A DNA stretch of 64,000 nt from an uncultured Cellvibrionales bacterium (GCA_913062605.1 CAJXWQ010000001.1:62001-126000); one strand, 5' to 3'. Counted from the first letter of the stretch, positions 8,178 through 18,504 are shown. Made by a program: numbers and translations. The notes: a model not told the origin generated them from the sequence alone.

Positions 8178-9083
8178 TTAAACCGCTACTGGCGCAGATA
8201 TGGGTGGGTGGGGGTCGTAGCCCTGTAATTCAAAGTCATCAAATTGAAAGCTGAACAGATCCTTCACCGATGGATTGATGGCCATCACAGGAAGCGGGTG
8301 CGGCTCCCGACTGAGCTGCTCTTCCACCTGCTCAAGATGGTTTGAGTAAAGGTGGGCATCACCAAAGGTATGGACAAAATCGCCGGGACGAAGACCGGCA
8401 ACCTGGGCGATCATCAACGTCAACAGTGCATAAGAAGCGATATTGAAGGGCACCCCTAAAAGTACATCAGCGCTACGCTGATAGAGCTGACAGGACAAGC
8501 GTCCCTCGCTCACATAGAACTGGAACAACGTATGGCAGGGCGGAAGGCCAGATTTCGCCATGACAGGAATATCTTTGGGGTTCCACGCGGAGACAATTAA
8601 ACGACGGGAATCCGGGTTATTCTGGATGTCGGAAACTAGCTGGGCAAGCTGATCGACACCCTCAAAATTACGCCACTGGTGACCATAGACTGGCCCCAAC
8701 TCACCGTATTGAGCAGCAAATGGCTCATCGACTTTTACTCGCTCGACAAATAGCTTCTTCTGCTCCCGCCATTCGGGGGTATACATGGGGAAATCTTGAT
8801 CCTGTCCGGTCTCTCTCAGCCAGCTCTGAAAAGGCCAATCATTCCAGATATTTACACCATTCTGCGCCAGGTAACGAATATTCGTATCACCCCGAATAAA
8901 CCACAGCAATTCATGAATAATAGACTTGAGGTGAACTTTTTTGGTGGTCACCAAAGGAAAACCCTCTTCGAGAGGAAAGCGCATTTGGTAGCCAAAAACG
9001 CTCATGGTGCCAGTGCCGGTGCGATCTTCCTTCCGCACACCGGTATCCCGAATATGTCGCATCAGGTCAAGATATTGCTTCAT
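8178..9083 (-). CDS. thyA: Thymidylate synthase
   Basis: ThyA methylates dUMP to dTMP using methylene-tetrahydrofolate. The catalytic cysteine sits in [13 protein letters not shown], and the nucleotide-binding [17 protein letters not shown] and the C-terminal PISAPVAV tail are present. The protein has 301 residues, against 264 in E. coli. The extra length lies between NDWPFQSW and [12 protein letters not shown] (about residues 88-128), the same region where other long-form ThyA enzymes carry an insertion. Its ATG overlaps the lgt stop as ATGA, so it is likely translationally coupled with lgt. Confidence 0.97.
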   Translation of the reverse strand: MKQYLDLMRHIRDTGVRKEDRTGTGTMSVFGYQMRFPLEEGFPLVTTKKVHLKSIIHELLWFIRGDTNIRYLAQNGVNIWNDWPFQSWLRETGQDQDFPMYTPEWREQKKLFVERVKVDEPFAAQYGELGPVYGHQWRNFEGVDQLAQLVSDIQNNPDSRRLIVSAWNPKDIPVMAKSGLPPCHTLFQFYVSEGRLSCQLYQRSADVLLGVPFNIASYALLTLMIAQVAGLRPGDFVHTFGDAHLYSNHLEQVEEQLSREPHPLPVMAINPSVKDLFSFQFDDFELQGYDPHPPISAPVAV

Positions 9084-9910
9084 TCAACGTCTCTATTTAT
9101 GGGGCTATTTATCGTAACAGCTTGGGCTTTCGGGCCAAAATAGCCCCAAAGAATTAATCCAGCACCCACCGCAAACATGGGCAGACATAACAGCTGCCCT
9201 CTCGTCATCCAGTCAAACAGATCAAAACCGATATGACTATCTGGCTCCCGAAGGAATTCTACAGAGAATCTAAAGCTGGCATAGAGCGCTAAGAACAAGC
9301 CACCCACCACACCTTTAGGTCGTGGTTTTCTTGAAAATATAATCAACACGATACTCAGGACTATACCTTCCAGAATGGCTTCATAAAGCTGAGAGGGGTG
9401 CCTCGGTAATTGTTGCGGATCACCCGGAAACAGCATACCCAACCAGCTATCGGTGGGCCGACCCCAAAGCTCCTGACCAATAAAGTTTCCCAGCCGTCCC
9501 AAGCCAATACCAATGGGCACCATCGGTGCCACAAAGTCACCCAGAGCCAGAAATGGTTGCTTAATTTTCCGGCCATAAAGCCACAGTGCTGCCAACACAC
9601 CAAGTAACCCGCCATGAAAGGACATACCGCCCTCCCATATTCGAATCAACCACACCGGGTCGGACAGCCATTTTTCAAAATTGTAGAAAATCACATAACC
9701 AAAACGACCACCCAAAATTACACCGAAGGCGCAATAGACAATAAGGTCTTCCACTTGAATTCGCCGTACAGGCGACCAGGGCCGCATGCTGCGCCGGAGT
9801 GCCAACCGCCAGGCAACCAAAAACCCCAGAAGGTACATCAATCCGTACCAATGAACGCTGAATGGCCCCAGCGAGAAGGCGATAGGATCAATATCTGGAT
9901 AAATTAGCAT
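9080..9910 (-). CDS. lgt: Prolipoprotein diacylglyceryl transferase
   Basis: Lgt transfers diacylglycerol from phosphatidylglycerol to the lipobox cysteine of prolipoproteins in the inner membrane. The 276-residue protein is a multi-pass membrane protein. It carries the Lgt signature [17 protein letters not shown] (about residues 138-154), the early [15 protein letters not shown] helix and [11 protein letters not shown]. It leads a co-directional lgt-thyA-folA set, and its promoter region is shared with the divergent NRDE gene. Substrates such as the TPR lipoprotein and PCu(A)C protein are encoded in this window. Confidence 0.96.
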   Translation of the reverse strand: MLIYPDIDPIAFSLGPFSVHWYGLMYLLGFLVAWRLALRRSMRPWSPVRRIQVEDLIVYCAFGVILGGRFGYVIFYNFEKWLSDPVWLIRIWEGGMSFHGGLLGVLAALWLYGRKIKQPFLALGDFVAPMVPIGIGLGRLGNFIGQELWGRPTDSWLGMLFPGDPQQLPRHPSQLYEAILEGIVLSIVLIIFSRKPRPKGVVGGLFLALYASFRFSVEFLREPDSHIGFDLFDWMTRGQLLCLPMFAVGAGLILWGYFGPKAQAVTINSPINRDVE

Positions 9911-9979
9911 TGAATAACTTAGGTCAAAATCAGGTTGAATGGATCATAGCCTGTTCCCTTGCTGGGTTACAATGCCACC

Positions 9980-10756
9980 ATGTGCTTGATTGTTTTTGCT
10001 TGGAAATATCACCCCGATTATCCACTGATTATGGCGGCCAACCGCGATGAATATTATCAGCGGCCCACGGCACTGGCAGATTTTTGGGAAGACCAACCTG
10101 ACATTCTCGCTGGCCGGGATCTCACGGGTGGTGGGACTTGGCTTGGGATCAATCGCCAGGGCCAATTTGCTGCTGTCACCAATTACCGTGAGGGGCACCA
10201 GCAACCCGCACCTCGATCCCGAGGCGAACTAACCACCAATTTTCTGAGCAACGGCACCGACATCAGACAATATGCACAGCATGTCATTGATGAGGGTGAT
10301 CAATACAATGGTTTTAACCTGCTGCTAAGCGATGGAGACCAACTGTACTATTGCTCCAACCGTCAACCACAGATACAAACAGTGTCCCCCGGCATCTACT
10401 CTCTCAGCAATCATCTACTGGACAGCCCCTGGCCAAAAGCCATCCATGCCAAAGAGGCACTGGAACCGCTGCTCAAAACAAATGCTGTGGATCAAGGCCT
10501 ACTGATCCAGAGCCTTCAGCGACGAGAGCCTTTTGCAGATGAGTACTTACCTGATACGGGTGTGGGACTGGAAATGGAACGCATGCTTTCACCGCCATTT
10601 ATAGCGTCAAAAGACTACGGCACTCGCTGTACAACGGTGCTCTTGAAAAATAACCAGAGGGAAACGACGCTAGTGGAGCAAACCTATGGGAATGATGGCT
10701 CTCAAGATGAACGAAGGACGTTCAATCTAACCGGCCCAGGCGGCACCGATCAATGA
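9980..10756 (+). CDS. NRDE-family (TANGO2-like) protein
   Basis: A 258-residue NRDE protein. The start is set at the ATG at 9980 rather than the upstream in-frame TTG at 9959, because NRDE proteins begin Met-Cys and the Cys2 is the presumed N-terminal nucleophile (MCLIVFAW). The family name motif is seen as AANRDEYYQRPT (about residues 20-31), followed by DILAGRDLTGGGTWLGINRQG and AAVTNYRE. The biochemical function is unclear; the human relative TANGO2 is linked to acyl-CoA or haem handling. The 3' end overlaps the convergent ptsP by 7 nt. Confidence 0.88.
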   Translation: MCLIVFAWKYHPDYPLIMAANRDEYYQRPTALADFWEDQPDILAGRDLTGGGTWLGINRQGQFAAVTNYREGHQQPAPRSRGELTTNFLSNGTDIRQYAQHVIDEGDQYNGFNLLLSDGDQLYYCSNRQPQIQTVSPGIYSLSNHLLDSPWPKAIHAKEALEPLLKTNAVDQGLLIQSLQRREPFADEYLPDTGVGLEMERMLSPPFIASKDYGTRCTTVLLKNNQRETTLVEQTYGNDGSQDERRTFNLTGPGGTDQ

Positions 10757-13026
10757 ATTTTGGCACGACGAAATAGCCCGGCAACTTCCGGTTTTTTCAA
10801 CGCATCTTCCATGTGTTTCAAAACAGACTGGGCATCGGGCATCTCCATTACCTCTTCCAGTAGCTCCTCTGCTTCTGTCAGGCTCACTTGGCGCAAAATG
10901 GCCTTCACCTTCAGCAAGCTGGTTGCACTCATTGATAGCACACGGAAACCCAATGCCATCAGCAGCACTGCACCGACCGGATCCCCTGCCATCTCACCAC
11001 AAACACTGACGGGCGTATTTTCTCCCTTGGCACCCTCGACAATAGACCACAGCGCCCTCAACACACTTGGGTGACAAGTATGATAAAGACTTGCGACCCG
11101 TGAATTATTTCGGTCAACCGCAAGAAGATATTGAGTGAGGTCATTGGTGCCCACAGACAGGAAGTCTACCCGGCGGGCAATTTCGCGGATCTGGTAGACC
11201 GCTGCGGGTACTTCGATCATCGCCCCCACATTAGGCATTTCAATCTGGTAGCCTTCTTCCTCGGTCAGTTCGTCATATACCTGATAAATCAACTCCAGCG
11301 CACTTTCCAGCTCAGCCAAATTAGAAATCATAGGCAAGAGAATACTGAGGTTGTTCAGCCCCTCACTGGCACGCATCATGGCTCGCAGCTGTACTAGAAA
11401 AATTTCGGGGTGATCCAGACAAATACGGATACCGCGCCAACCAAGAAACGGGTTCTCTTCTTCGATGGGGAAATAAGGCAAGTCCTTGTCACCACCGATA
11501 TCCAACGTTCGCATGGTTACAATTCTGGGCGCAAACATTTCCAGCTGCTCGCGGTAAGACTTGCGCTGCTCTTCTTCAGAGGGAAACCTGTCCAGCAGCA
11601 GGAAGGGAATTTCGGTGCGATATAGGCCGACGCCCTCTGCGCCACGATCAAGAGACAGCAAAGCATCCAGTCGCAACCCGGTATTAACCCAAAGCCCTAG
11701 CTTGTGGCCATCTGCCGTCACACAGGGCTCATCAGTTAATTTTTCGAGGTCAGCCGCCAGTAATTTTTCTTCATAGATTTGCTGGACATAAGTCTCTCGC
11801 ACCTCATCACTCGGGGAAACAACCATCTGGCCATTGTGGCCATCGACAATGACCTCCTCGCCCTCCAAGCTCCCCCACGGCAAGTCGACCACCCCCATCA
11901 CTGTGGGTATACCAATGGCACGTCCAAGAATAGCCATGTGGGAGTTACGAGAGCCTTTTACCGAGACAATAGCCGCTACTTTCTCCAACGGGACATCAGC
12001 AAAAGAGGCCGCAGATAGCTCCTCACCAACCATCACCATATTATCCGGGTAAGTGGTACGCTTGGTTTCCGATTGTTGCAGGTAAGCTAACACCCGGCGC
12101 CCCAAGTCCTCCACATCAGTAGCCCGCTCTCGCAGATACGCATCCTTCATACTCTTAAACATTCGGATATGACGCAGCACGACTTGGGACCACGCACTTT
12201 GTGCGCATAGCCCTTCCTTAATTAAGCTAGTAACCTCACCACCTAGAGCGTGGTCATCGAGCATCCTTACGTAGACATCAAATAGAGCTCGCTCTTCATC
12301 ACTGAGTTTGCCCACCATACTCTCATCAAGTGCATGGATGTCCCGCTTGGTTTGCTCCATCGCTTGACGAAATTGACACAACTCAGCCTCAATATCCTTT
12401 ATATGTCGGAGAGGGACAACATTGAGGTCTGCTGATGGCGCAATCACCACCACAGTACCAATGGCCACACCAGGGGCACTGGCCACACCAGGATAGATGC
12501 GCTCACGGGCATCTTCCCTTGGATTTATGAGTCGATCCAGCTCACCTGTTGCATCAGCATGGGCAATAACCCCAGCCAGTTGCGCCGAAACAGTCACCAG
12601 AAATGACTCTTCACTTTCATCAAAGCGCCGCTGCTCCTGCTCCTGAACCACCAACACACCCAGCACCTTGCGCTGATGGATAATGGGCGCACCCAGAAAA
12701 GAGCGAAAGCTCTGTTCGCCCGTTTCAGGAAAATAAGCAAACTTGGGGTGGGCATCTGCCACTTCAAGGTTGATTGGCTCAGCTCGAGAAGCGACCAAAC
12801 CTACCAAACCCTCTTCACTGGATATGCGAACATTGCCTACTGAATCGGGGTTCAACCCATCGGTAGCCATCAGCACATAGCTATCATCTTCGGGGCTGTA
12901 GAGGTATACCGAGCACGTACCGGTTTTGGTTACCTGCTTGACCAGGTGAACAATCAGCTTAAGGACTTCAGCGAAGTCCTTGGCCGCATTGACTTCCTGT
13001 ACGATGGTTCTCAGTGATTCCAGCAT
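10750..13026 (-). CDS. ptsP: PTS-Ntr enzyme I (EI-Ntr)
   Basis: EI-Ntr passes phosphate from phosphoenolpyruvate to NPr in the nitrogen-related phosphotransferase cascade. The 758-residue protein has an N-terminal GAF domain (about 16-160, sensing nitrogen signals in relatives). The EI domain follows: the phospho-accepting histidine is His363 in GSRNSHMAILG, and the C-terminal PEP-binding half has GVGLYRTEIPFL, FLGWRGIRI and the active cysteine Cys676 in VSVCGEMAGD. The start codon abuts the rppH stop with no gap, matching the rppH-ptsP pairing common in gammaproteobacteria. Confidence 0.97.
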   Translation of the reverse strand: MLESLRTIVQEVNAAKDFAEVLKLIVHLVKQVTKTGTCSVYLYSPEDDSYVLMATDGLNPDSVGNVRISSEEGLVGLVASRAEPINLEVADAHPKFAYFPETGEQSFRSFLGAPIIHQRKVLGVLVVQEQEQRRFDESEESFLVTVSAQLAGVIAHADATGELDRLINPREDARERIYPGVASAPGVAIGTVVVIAPSADLNVVPLRHIKDIEAELCQFRQAMEQTKRDIHALDESMVGKLSDEERALFDVYVRMLDDHALGGEVTSLIKEGLCAQSAWSQVVLRHIRMFKSMKDAYLRERATDVEDLGRRVLAYLQQSETKRTTYPDNMVMVGEELSAASFADVPLEKVAAIVSVKGSRNSHMAILGRAIGIPTVMGVVDLPWGSLEGEEVIVDGHNGQMVVSPSDEVRETYVQQIYEEKLLAADLEKLTDEPCVTADGHKLGLWVNTGLRLDALLSLDRGAEGVGLYRTEIPFLLLDRFPSEEEQRKSYREQLEMFAPRIVTMRTLDIGGDKDLPYFPIEEENPFLGWRGIRICLDHPEIFLVQLRAMMRASEGLNNLSILLPMISNLAELESALELIYQVYDELTEEEGYQIEMPNVGAMIEVPAAVYQIREIARRVDFLSVGTNDLTQYLLAVDRNNSRVASLYHTCHPSVLRALWSIVEGAKGENTPVSVCGEMAGDPVGAVLLMALGFRVLSMSATSLLKVKAILRQVSLTEAEELLEEVMEMPDAQSVLKHMEDALKKPEVAGLFRRAKIH

Positions 13027-13515
13027 CTAGCCTTGGCGCTCCATTTCACATTGCAATGGCGATAACTCTTTTAATGCCCTGCGATATACATCTCTTTTAA
13101 ATTCGATGACCTGGTTGATGGGGTACCAATAATTCACCCACTGCCAGCCATCAAACTCAGGTTTTTCACAATGATCCATGCGAACTTTGCTCTCATCCCC
13201 CACCAATCTCAGCAAAAACCATTTCTGTTTCTGACCAATACACAATGGCTTGGAATGTCTTCGCTGCATAGCCTTTGGCAGGCGGTACCTCAACCAACTT
13301 CGAGTACAGGCTAACAACTCAACGTCGTGGGGTTCAAGCCCCACTTCTTCGTAGAGCTCCCGATAAAGTGCCTGTTCTGGCTTTTCACCGGGATTAATAC
13401 CACCTTGAGGAAACTGCCAGGCATCCTGGCCAATTCGCTTGGCCCATAACAACTGGCCCACACCATTAGAGATCACAATACCCACGTTCGGGCGAAAGCC
13501 CTCTTGATCAACCAC
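13027..13515 (-). CDS. rppH: RNA pyrophosphohydrolase (Nudix)
   Basis: RppH removes pyrophosphate from the 5' end of mRNAs, which exposes them to RNase E. The 162-residue protein has the RppH N-terminus ([34 protein letters not shown]) and a full Nudix box, [22 protein letters not shown] (about residues 40-61), with the catalytic REXXEE glutamates. ptsP follows directly on the same strand. The length is normal for the family. Confidence 0.96.
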   Translation of the reverse strand: MVDQEGFRPNVGIVISNGVGQLLWAKRIGQDAWQFPQGGINPGEKPEQALYRELYEEVGLEPHDVELLACTRSWLRYRLPKAMQRRHSKPLCIGQKQKWFLLRLVGDESKVRMDHCEKPEFDGWQWVNYWYPINQVIEFKRDVYRRALKELSPLQCEMERQG

Positions 13516-13705
13516 TGCCTATACCCTTAAAAACCTGTACCCTAAAACATAGCCCGTTAATTCGAATTCTGTACACCAGAGCCTTCGAAACCAGCAACCC
13601 AACATTCACTCCGACACCAGAACTTACATTAAATACATAGTTGAGGACAGCCCTATCTCTCGTTAAGCTATGGCGCCTTTTTTACAAATAACCTGCGAGA
13701 AACCC

Positions 13706-14365
13706 ATGCCACTTGCCATCTTTGATCTTGATAACACCCTCATTGCAGGTGACAGCGATCATAGCTGGGGGGAGTTTCTCGTCGCCCACAATATTGTCAA
13801 CGCTGCTTATTACAAGCAAATGAACGATCAGTTTTACGATGATTACCAAAATGGCAAGCTGGACATGTCTGCTTACCTTGAGTTTTCGGTGGCGCCCTTA
13901 GCCAAACTTAACTCGTCAGAACTAACAACACTCCACGCTCAGTTTATGACCGATGTTATTGAACCTATGTGGCTGCCTCACGCTGAGGCACTACTGCAAC
14001 ACCACCGAGACAATGGCGACACGCTGATGGTGATCACCTCCACCAACAGGTTTGTAGTGGAACCCATTTGCGAGAAACTTGGCGTAGATCACCTTATTGC
14101 CACTGAGCTGGAACAACACAACAACCGCTACACTGGGCGAGTGTCCGGGATACCCAGCTACAAAGAAGGGAAAGTCGCTCGCCTGAACAGTTGGCTGACA
14201 CAAACCGGCCACAGCATGGACGGTAGCAGTTTTTATAGCGATTCTATCAATGATCTGCCACTGCTTGAGATTGTTGAGCGCCCGGTAGCGGTCGACCCCT
14301 GTGACCAGTTAAAAGCCGTAGCGATCAAGCGTAACTGGGAAATCATCAGCCTACGTGGTGAGTAA
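13706..14365 (+). CDS. HAD-IB family hydrolase (SerB-like)
   Basis: A 219-residue HAD-superfamily phosphatase of the IB subfamily. All motifs are visible: motif I DLDNTLIAGD (residues 6-15, nucleophile Asp6), motif II ITSTNRF, a conserved lysine in YKEGKV, and motif IV FYSDSINDLPLLE. The ATG at 13706 is preferred over one 12 codons upstream, since HAD-IB proteins begin just before the DxDxT strand. The gene is divergent from rppH, as in Pseudomonas. The substrate is unknown; a phosphomonoester related to phosphoserine is possible but not shown. Confidence 0.87.
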   Translation: MPLAIFDLDNTLIAGDSDHSWGEFLVAHNIVNAAYYKQMNDQFYDDYQNGKLDMSAYLEFSVAPLAKLNSSELTTLHAQFMTDVIEPMWLPHAEALLQHHRDNGDTLMVITSTNRFVVEPICEKLGVDHLIATELEQHNNRYTGRVSGIPSYKEGKVARLNSWLTQTGHSMDGSSFYSDSINDLPLLEIVERPVAVDPCDQLKAVAIKRNWEIISLRGE

Positions 14366-14439
14366 AGCTGGTACTCTGTGACTACTGCTTTCTGACTCCA
14401 CCAGACTGGCATCACCAAAGATTGAGAGTATCCAGCCGC

Positions 14440-15492
14440 ATGACGGACCCTTCATTTCAACTCCTAATGCAACAACTTAGTCAGGTAACCGGCCCCCAGT
14501 TATTGGTGGCCGATGAGAATCTTAGGGATGCCCCACTTCATTTGTTGCTCGCTGACACGATTACCCTTATTACAAACCGCTATGACATCTACAACCAAGC
14601 TCAGTCATCCGGCCTAAGTTGCCATTTTAACGATTTTGATTTTTCTTCTTTTGGCGACAACAGTTTTAGCCAAGTGCTATACCGGGTTTCCAAAGAAAAA
14701 CCGGTGACTCATCACGTCATCAATAACTCCCGGCGATTACTAACCAACAACGGCACCCTGGTACTTTCTGGCGCGAAGACTGACGGAATTAAAACCTATA
14801 CCGATAAGGCCGCCCGCTATTTTGGCACCCGAGCCACGCCGGAAAAGCATGGCAGTGTTTACCGCGGGGTGATCCACCATCAGTCTTCCACAGAACAACC
14901 TCTGGACGACCAAGATTACCAGCAGCTCAGACCTTGTATCTCATTAACTTCTCCCTCAAACGACTACCTGCTTTACAGTAAACCAGGGTTATTTGGCTGG
15001 AACAAAGTAGATCAGGGCAGCGCATTTTTGGCTGAACACCTGCCAGCTTTTTTTGGGCGCTTCCGGAATACCCCCCGCCATATTCTGGATCTGGGCTGTG
15101 GTTACGGTTATCTCTCTGTCGCTGCCAGACAATGTGTTGAAGCAACCATCACTGCCACGGACAACAATGCCGCAGCGATTGCCGCATGCTCAAAAAACTT
15201 TTCATTGGCTGGCATTGATGGAGAGGTTATTGCTGGTGACTGCGCTGAAAATATCACCAAAAAATTTGATGCAGTGATCTGCAACCCACCTTTTCACCAG
15301 GGTTTCACCACCGACAACCAACTTACCCAACGGTTCGTCACGAGCTGTCACCAGCACCTGAAGACTGGCGGTATGGCGTTATTTGTGGTCAACCGGTTTG
15401 TACCTCTGGAGAGCTGTGCTGAGCCTTTATTTCAAGTCAGTAAGTTCGGCGAGAACAAGGGTTTTAAACTGGTACTTTTAGAAAAACACTAG
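14440..15492 (+). CDS. rsmC: RsmC-type 16S rRNA (guanine-N2) methyltransferase
   Basis: A 350-residue class I SAM-dependent methyltransferase with the tandem architecture of RsmC: a degenerate N-terminal methyltransferase-like domain and an active C-terminal domain. The SAM loop ILDLGCGYGYLSVAA is near residue 210. The N2-guanine methylase signature NPPFHQGF is near 280 and is followed by the expected C-terminal strand. RsmC methylates G1207 of 16S rRNA; RlmG has the same fold, so that assignment is the main alternative. The ATG at 14440 is chosen over a TTG six codons upstream. Confidence 0.82.
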   Translation: MTDPSFQLLMQQLSQVTGPQLLVADENLRDAPLHLLLADTITLITNRYDIYNQAQSSGLSCHFNDFDFSSFGDNSFSQVLYRVSKEKPVTHHVINNSRRLLTNNGTLVLSGAKTDGIKTYTDKAARYFGTRATPEKHGSVYRGVIHHQSSTEQPLDDQDYQQLRPCISLTSPSNDYLLYSKPGLFGWNKVDQGSAFLAEHLPAFFGRFRNTPRHILDLGCGYGYLSVAARQCVEATITATDNNAAAIAACSKNFSLAGIDGEVIAGDCAENITKKFDAVICNPPFHQGFTTDNQLTQRFVTSCHQHLKTGGMALFVVNRFVPLESCAEPLFQVSKFGENKGFKLVLLEKH

Positions 15493-15715
15493 AAATATAA
15501 CGGATGAAAAAGCCTGCTATAAAAAACCAACTGTAGAGAAACGCCGGAAGCTTCCGATACGCTTTCAGTAAATTCCGAGATCAGTTGTGCCAATTTTTGG
15601 GCCATCCGCTATTGCCCATCTATCCGCAGAATACACCTCCTATCACTGAACCAATCACTCTGTTATGGCATAGGATGAAAAACAAGCCTGTGATTCTGCT
15701 GCCCGCAACACCAGC
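15493..15715. other. Convergent intergenic gap without identifiable gene
   Basis: About 220 bp between the convergent rsmC and the TPR lipoprotein gene. I see no RBS-preceded frame and no GC-rich hairpin with a T-run. The only symmetric element is the 12-bp palindrome CGGAAGCTTCCG at 15544-15555, which is not followed by a T tract on either strand. Confidence 0.4.
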
Positions 15716-16180
15716 TTATTTGGCAGAGATTATTTGACTTAATAGCCTCTGCAAATCGCGCTTTACCGCACCATTACGTCCTGCCAAAGGAAGCCCCTGC
15801 CGCGCCAGCTGTTCTGCCAGTTGCAACTGGGCCATCGCAAAATAGTTAGAGGCCATTACAAGGTAAATTTCTGGTTCCGTATGATTAATTCGTAGCGCAC
15901 GCTCCACCACTGCATTAGATCGGTCGTATTCCCCGACCCGATTATACTCCCAGGCATCCGCAACCAACTGAGCCACCGCGCTGTTAGATGCCCTTTCTGG
16001 GGTTGGACTGCTGGGCACTATTACATCACCAAGCACATCACCTCGTACACCGCCTGGCTCATCATCAGGTAGTGTGGCCGGTGCAGAGGGGGTCGACGGA
16101 GGCCCACTGACTGGCGCCATCATCGGCGCACAGCCCGTCACAAACAACAGCACCAACAAGATGCTCAAAGGGTACTTCAT
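15716..16180 (-). CDS. Small TPR lipoprotein downstream of PBP1b
   Basis: A 154-residue predicted lipoprotein. The N-terminus MKYPLSILLVLLFVTGCAPMM ends in a lipobox (VTGC, Cys17), so Lgt and LspA would process it. After a low-complexity Pro/Ser/Gly-rich stretch (about 22-65), two TPR-like helical pairs follow (ADAWEYNRVGEYDRSNAVVERAL and PEIYLVMASNYFAMAQLQLAEQLA). The ATG at 16180 follows GGTGAG and starts 2 nt after the mrcB stop, so co-expression is likely. By position it may be a PBP1b partner analogous to LpoB/LpoP; that role is inference from neighbourhood and the lipoprotein-TPR form. Confidence 0.78.
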   Translation of the reverse strand: MKYPLSILLVLLFVTGCAPMMAPVSGPPSTPSAPATLPDDEPGGVRGDVLGDVIVPSSPTPERASNSAVAQLVADAWEYNRVGEYDRSNAVVERALRINHTEPEIYLVMASNYFAMAQLQLAEQLARQGLPLAGRNGAVKRDLQRLLSQIISAK

Positions 16181-16182
16181 TC

Positions 16183-18504
16183 TCACCATCCCAATTTATC
16201 TTTTAACCAGTCAACAACATTATCCAGTGGTTCTGGCACACAACGCCCTTTATCAACAGGCTCACTACCATCAATAAAAGGCAAATATCGAGAGCCTGCA
16301 CACCCCTTTCTGCCCAACAAGCCCGTATCCGTCTCTACCCAATGGTAACTAACACCCTCCGGCTGATTGAAGACTAACGAGCGATTATCAAGCTCAGACA
16401 TAACATCCGTCCACAACTGCAAGGCGCCCGTGCCCCCGGTTAGCGGGGTTTTTCCGTTATCATCCCTGCCCATCCAGACAACACTGAGATAATTGCCACT
16501 GAAGCCAGCAAACCAGCTGTCACGCTGATCATTTGTCGTCCCTGTTTTACCGGCTAGCACCAAATCTTGCGGCAACCGTTTGTAGGCACTTTTACCGGTA
16601 CCCTCACGCAACACGACCTGTAATGCATAGTGAATCAAATGCATCACGGTTGGATCAAAACGCTGCTCTGCGGCAAAGGGGTATCGCTTTAGGGGTACAT
16701 TCTCAGCGGTAAATACTGAGTTGATTGCACGTAGCGGAGAGTAAAAGCCATTGGCCGCAATGGTGTGATACAACTGAGCCACATCCAATGGTGACATTTC
16801 CACAGCACCCAACATCAGAGAGGGTAGTTCCCGCATACTTCCCTCATAACCCAACCGCCTAACGGTATTGATAATCGCGGGCAAACCTACGTCCATCCCC
16901 AACTTAGCCGTAGCCTGATTATAGGAGTGCCCCAGACCCTCATAGAGTGGTATCTGGCCATGGCTCTCACGCTCAAAATTGCGCGGCTGCCATACCTCAC
17001 CATTCTCGGATTCCACCGAGATCGGGGTGTCGTTAATTTGACTTGAAAGCGTATACAACGAGGGCTGTTCAAGCGCCGTCATATAAACCGCTGGTTTAAT
17101 TGTCGACCCCATGGGTCGCCGTGCATCCAGTGCACGATTGAATCCCGCATATCCAGGCTGACGACCACCAGCGATGGCCAGAACCTCTCCTGCTCCCACC
17201 CTGATGACCACCGCTGCACCCTGCAAATCTCCAGCAGTAATACGGTAACCCGACTCCAGGTTTTCAATCCGGCTGACCATTCGACGTTCTAGCTTGCGCT
17301 GTACCTGTGGATCAAAGTTAGTAAAAACCCGCAAACCTTCTGTCTCTAGGTCTGAGGCCTGATAATCCTCGCGAAGCTGACGCTTAACTAAATCCAGATA
17401 GGCCGGATATTGCCAACGCCCACCCCCAGAACGAGAGGACACCACACCCAACGACTTTTTCTGGGCTGCCGCTGCCTGTTCAGTGCTGATGACACCTTGG
17501 CGAGCCATCACATCAAGCACCAAGTCGCGTCGCTGCTGTGCTCGATCAGCATGACGCCAGGGATTGTAATACGAGGCACCCTTAACCAGCCCCGCCAATA
17601 ACGCTATTTGGTGCAGCTCCAACTCTTCTACCGGTTGCTGAAAATAATGACGACTAGCCAGCCCAAAACCATGAATAGATCGCTCACCAGCCTGGCCTAG
17701 GTAGACCTCATTAAAATAAGTTTCGAGAATTTCATCTTTACTGAAGTGAATTTCCAGCAACACAGACATGATGGCTTCGAGTGCTTTTCGTGTCAGCGTG
17801 CGCTGTTGATCCAAATAAAAGTTTTTAACCAGTTGCTGTGTGAGCGTACTGCCACCCTGAGCTATCCTTCCCTGTTTTACATTGGCCACAAATGCACGGG
17901 ATATCCCTCTAAAAGACACACCGTGATGGCTGTAAAAACCCTGATCTTCCACCGCCACCAATGCCTCCACAAGTGCCGGAGGCAATTGCCCCAGTTGCAC
18001 CAATTCCCTGTCTTCCTTCTGCGCGGGATAAATGCCACCAATGATCATTGGCTCCAGCCTTGCCAATGGCATCTCAACCCGTTTTGCATCCACCAGACCA
18101 GATACACTATTCCCAGCAAACGTTAACGTCATTAATCTCGCAGGCTCACTACCGTCCCAGAACTCAAATCCACGAGAAAAAATTTCCACACGACGGCTGG
18201 ATACACTGTACTGCCCCGGTGCTTTAGCCGCAGCCACCTGCCTATAGCCTAGGCTATCCAGCTCCCACTTCAACTGCTCCCGACTCAGCGGCAACCCTTG
18301 GTAAAGTTCAAGTGTCCGACTGTAAACATGAGAAGGTAACGACCACTTCTTGCCAGTAAACTTTTGATAAACCACCGCATCAAGTGCAAGAAGGAATAGC
18401 AATCCAACCACGACCGACAGCCAGAACAGCCTTGTTAGCCAGCGCCATCTGGAATTGCCTTTGCGCTTACCCGGCCTTTTTTCTCCCCCCCTTGTTTTTG
18501 CCAA
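16183..18504 (-). CDS. mrcB: Penicillin-binding protein 1B
   Basis: A 773-residue bifunctional class A PBP that polymerises and crosslinks peptidoglycan. It has a basic cytoplasmic N-terminus, one transmembrane helix (about 25-47), a UB2H-like region (about 55-150) and a GT51 glycosyltransferase domain. Glu186 lies in VEDQGFYSHHG, with GGSTLTQQLVKN downstream. The transpeptidase domain has Ser467 in GSTIKP, SYNQATAKLG as the SxN-type motif and KTGTT. Translation appears to start at a TTG (18502-18504) placed 7 nt after AGGAG; no ATG fits as well. The TPR lipoprotein gene follows immediately. Confidence 0.95.
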   Translation of the reverse strand: MAKTRGGEKRPGKRKGNSRWRWLTRLFWLSVVVGLLFLLALDAVVYQKFTGKKWSLPSHVYSRTLELYQGLPLSREQLKWELDSLGYRQVAAAKAPGQYSVSSRRVEIFSRGFEFWDGSEPARLMTLTFAGNSVSGLVDAKRVEMPLARLEPMIIGGIYPAQKEDRELVQLGQLPPALVEALVAVEDQGFYSHHGVSFRGISRAFVANVKQGRIAQGGSTLTQQLVKNFYLDQQRTLTRKALEAIMSVLLEIHFSKDEILETYFNEVYLGQAGERSIHGFGLASRHYFQQPVEELELHQIALLAGLVKGASYYNPWRHADRAQQRRDLVLDVMARQGVISTEQAAAAQKKSLGVVSSRSGGGRWQYPAYLDLVKRQLREDYQASDLETEGLRVFTNFDPQVQRKLERRMVSRIENLESGYRITAGDLQGAAVVIRVGAGEVLAIAGGRQPGYAGFNRALDARRPMGSTIKPAVYMTALEQPSLYTLSSQINDTPISVESENGEVWQPRNFERESHGQIPLYEGLGHSYNQATAKLGMDVGLPAIINTVRRLGYEGSMRELPSLMLGAVEMSPLDVAQLYHTIAANGFYSPLRAINSVFTAENVPLKRYPFAAEQRFDPTVMHLIHYALQVVLREGTGKSAYKRLPQDLVLAGKTGTTNDQRDSWFAGFSGNYLSVVWMGRDDNGKTPLTGGTGALQLWTDVMSELDNRSLVFNQPEGVSYHWVETDTGLLGRKGCAGSRYLPFIDGSEPVDKGRCVPEPLDNVVDWLKDKLGW

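Noticed and set aside
9959-9979. TTG-started extension of the NRDE gene
   Set aside because: It would move the Cys from position 2, which the family needs as N-terminal nucleophile.
15544-15555. CGGAAGCTTCCG palindrome as a terminator of rsmC
   Set aside because: No loop and no T-run on either strand.
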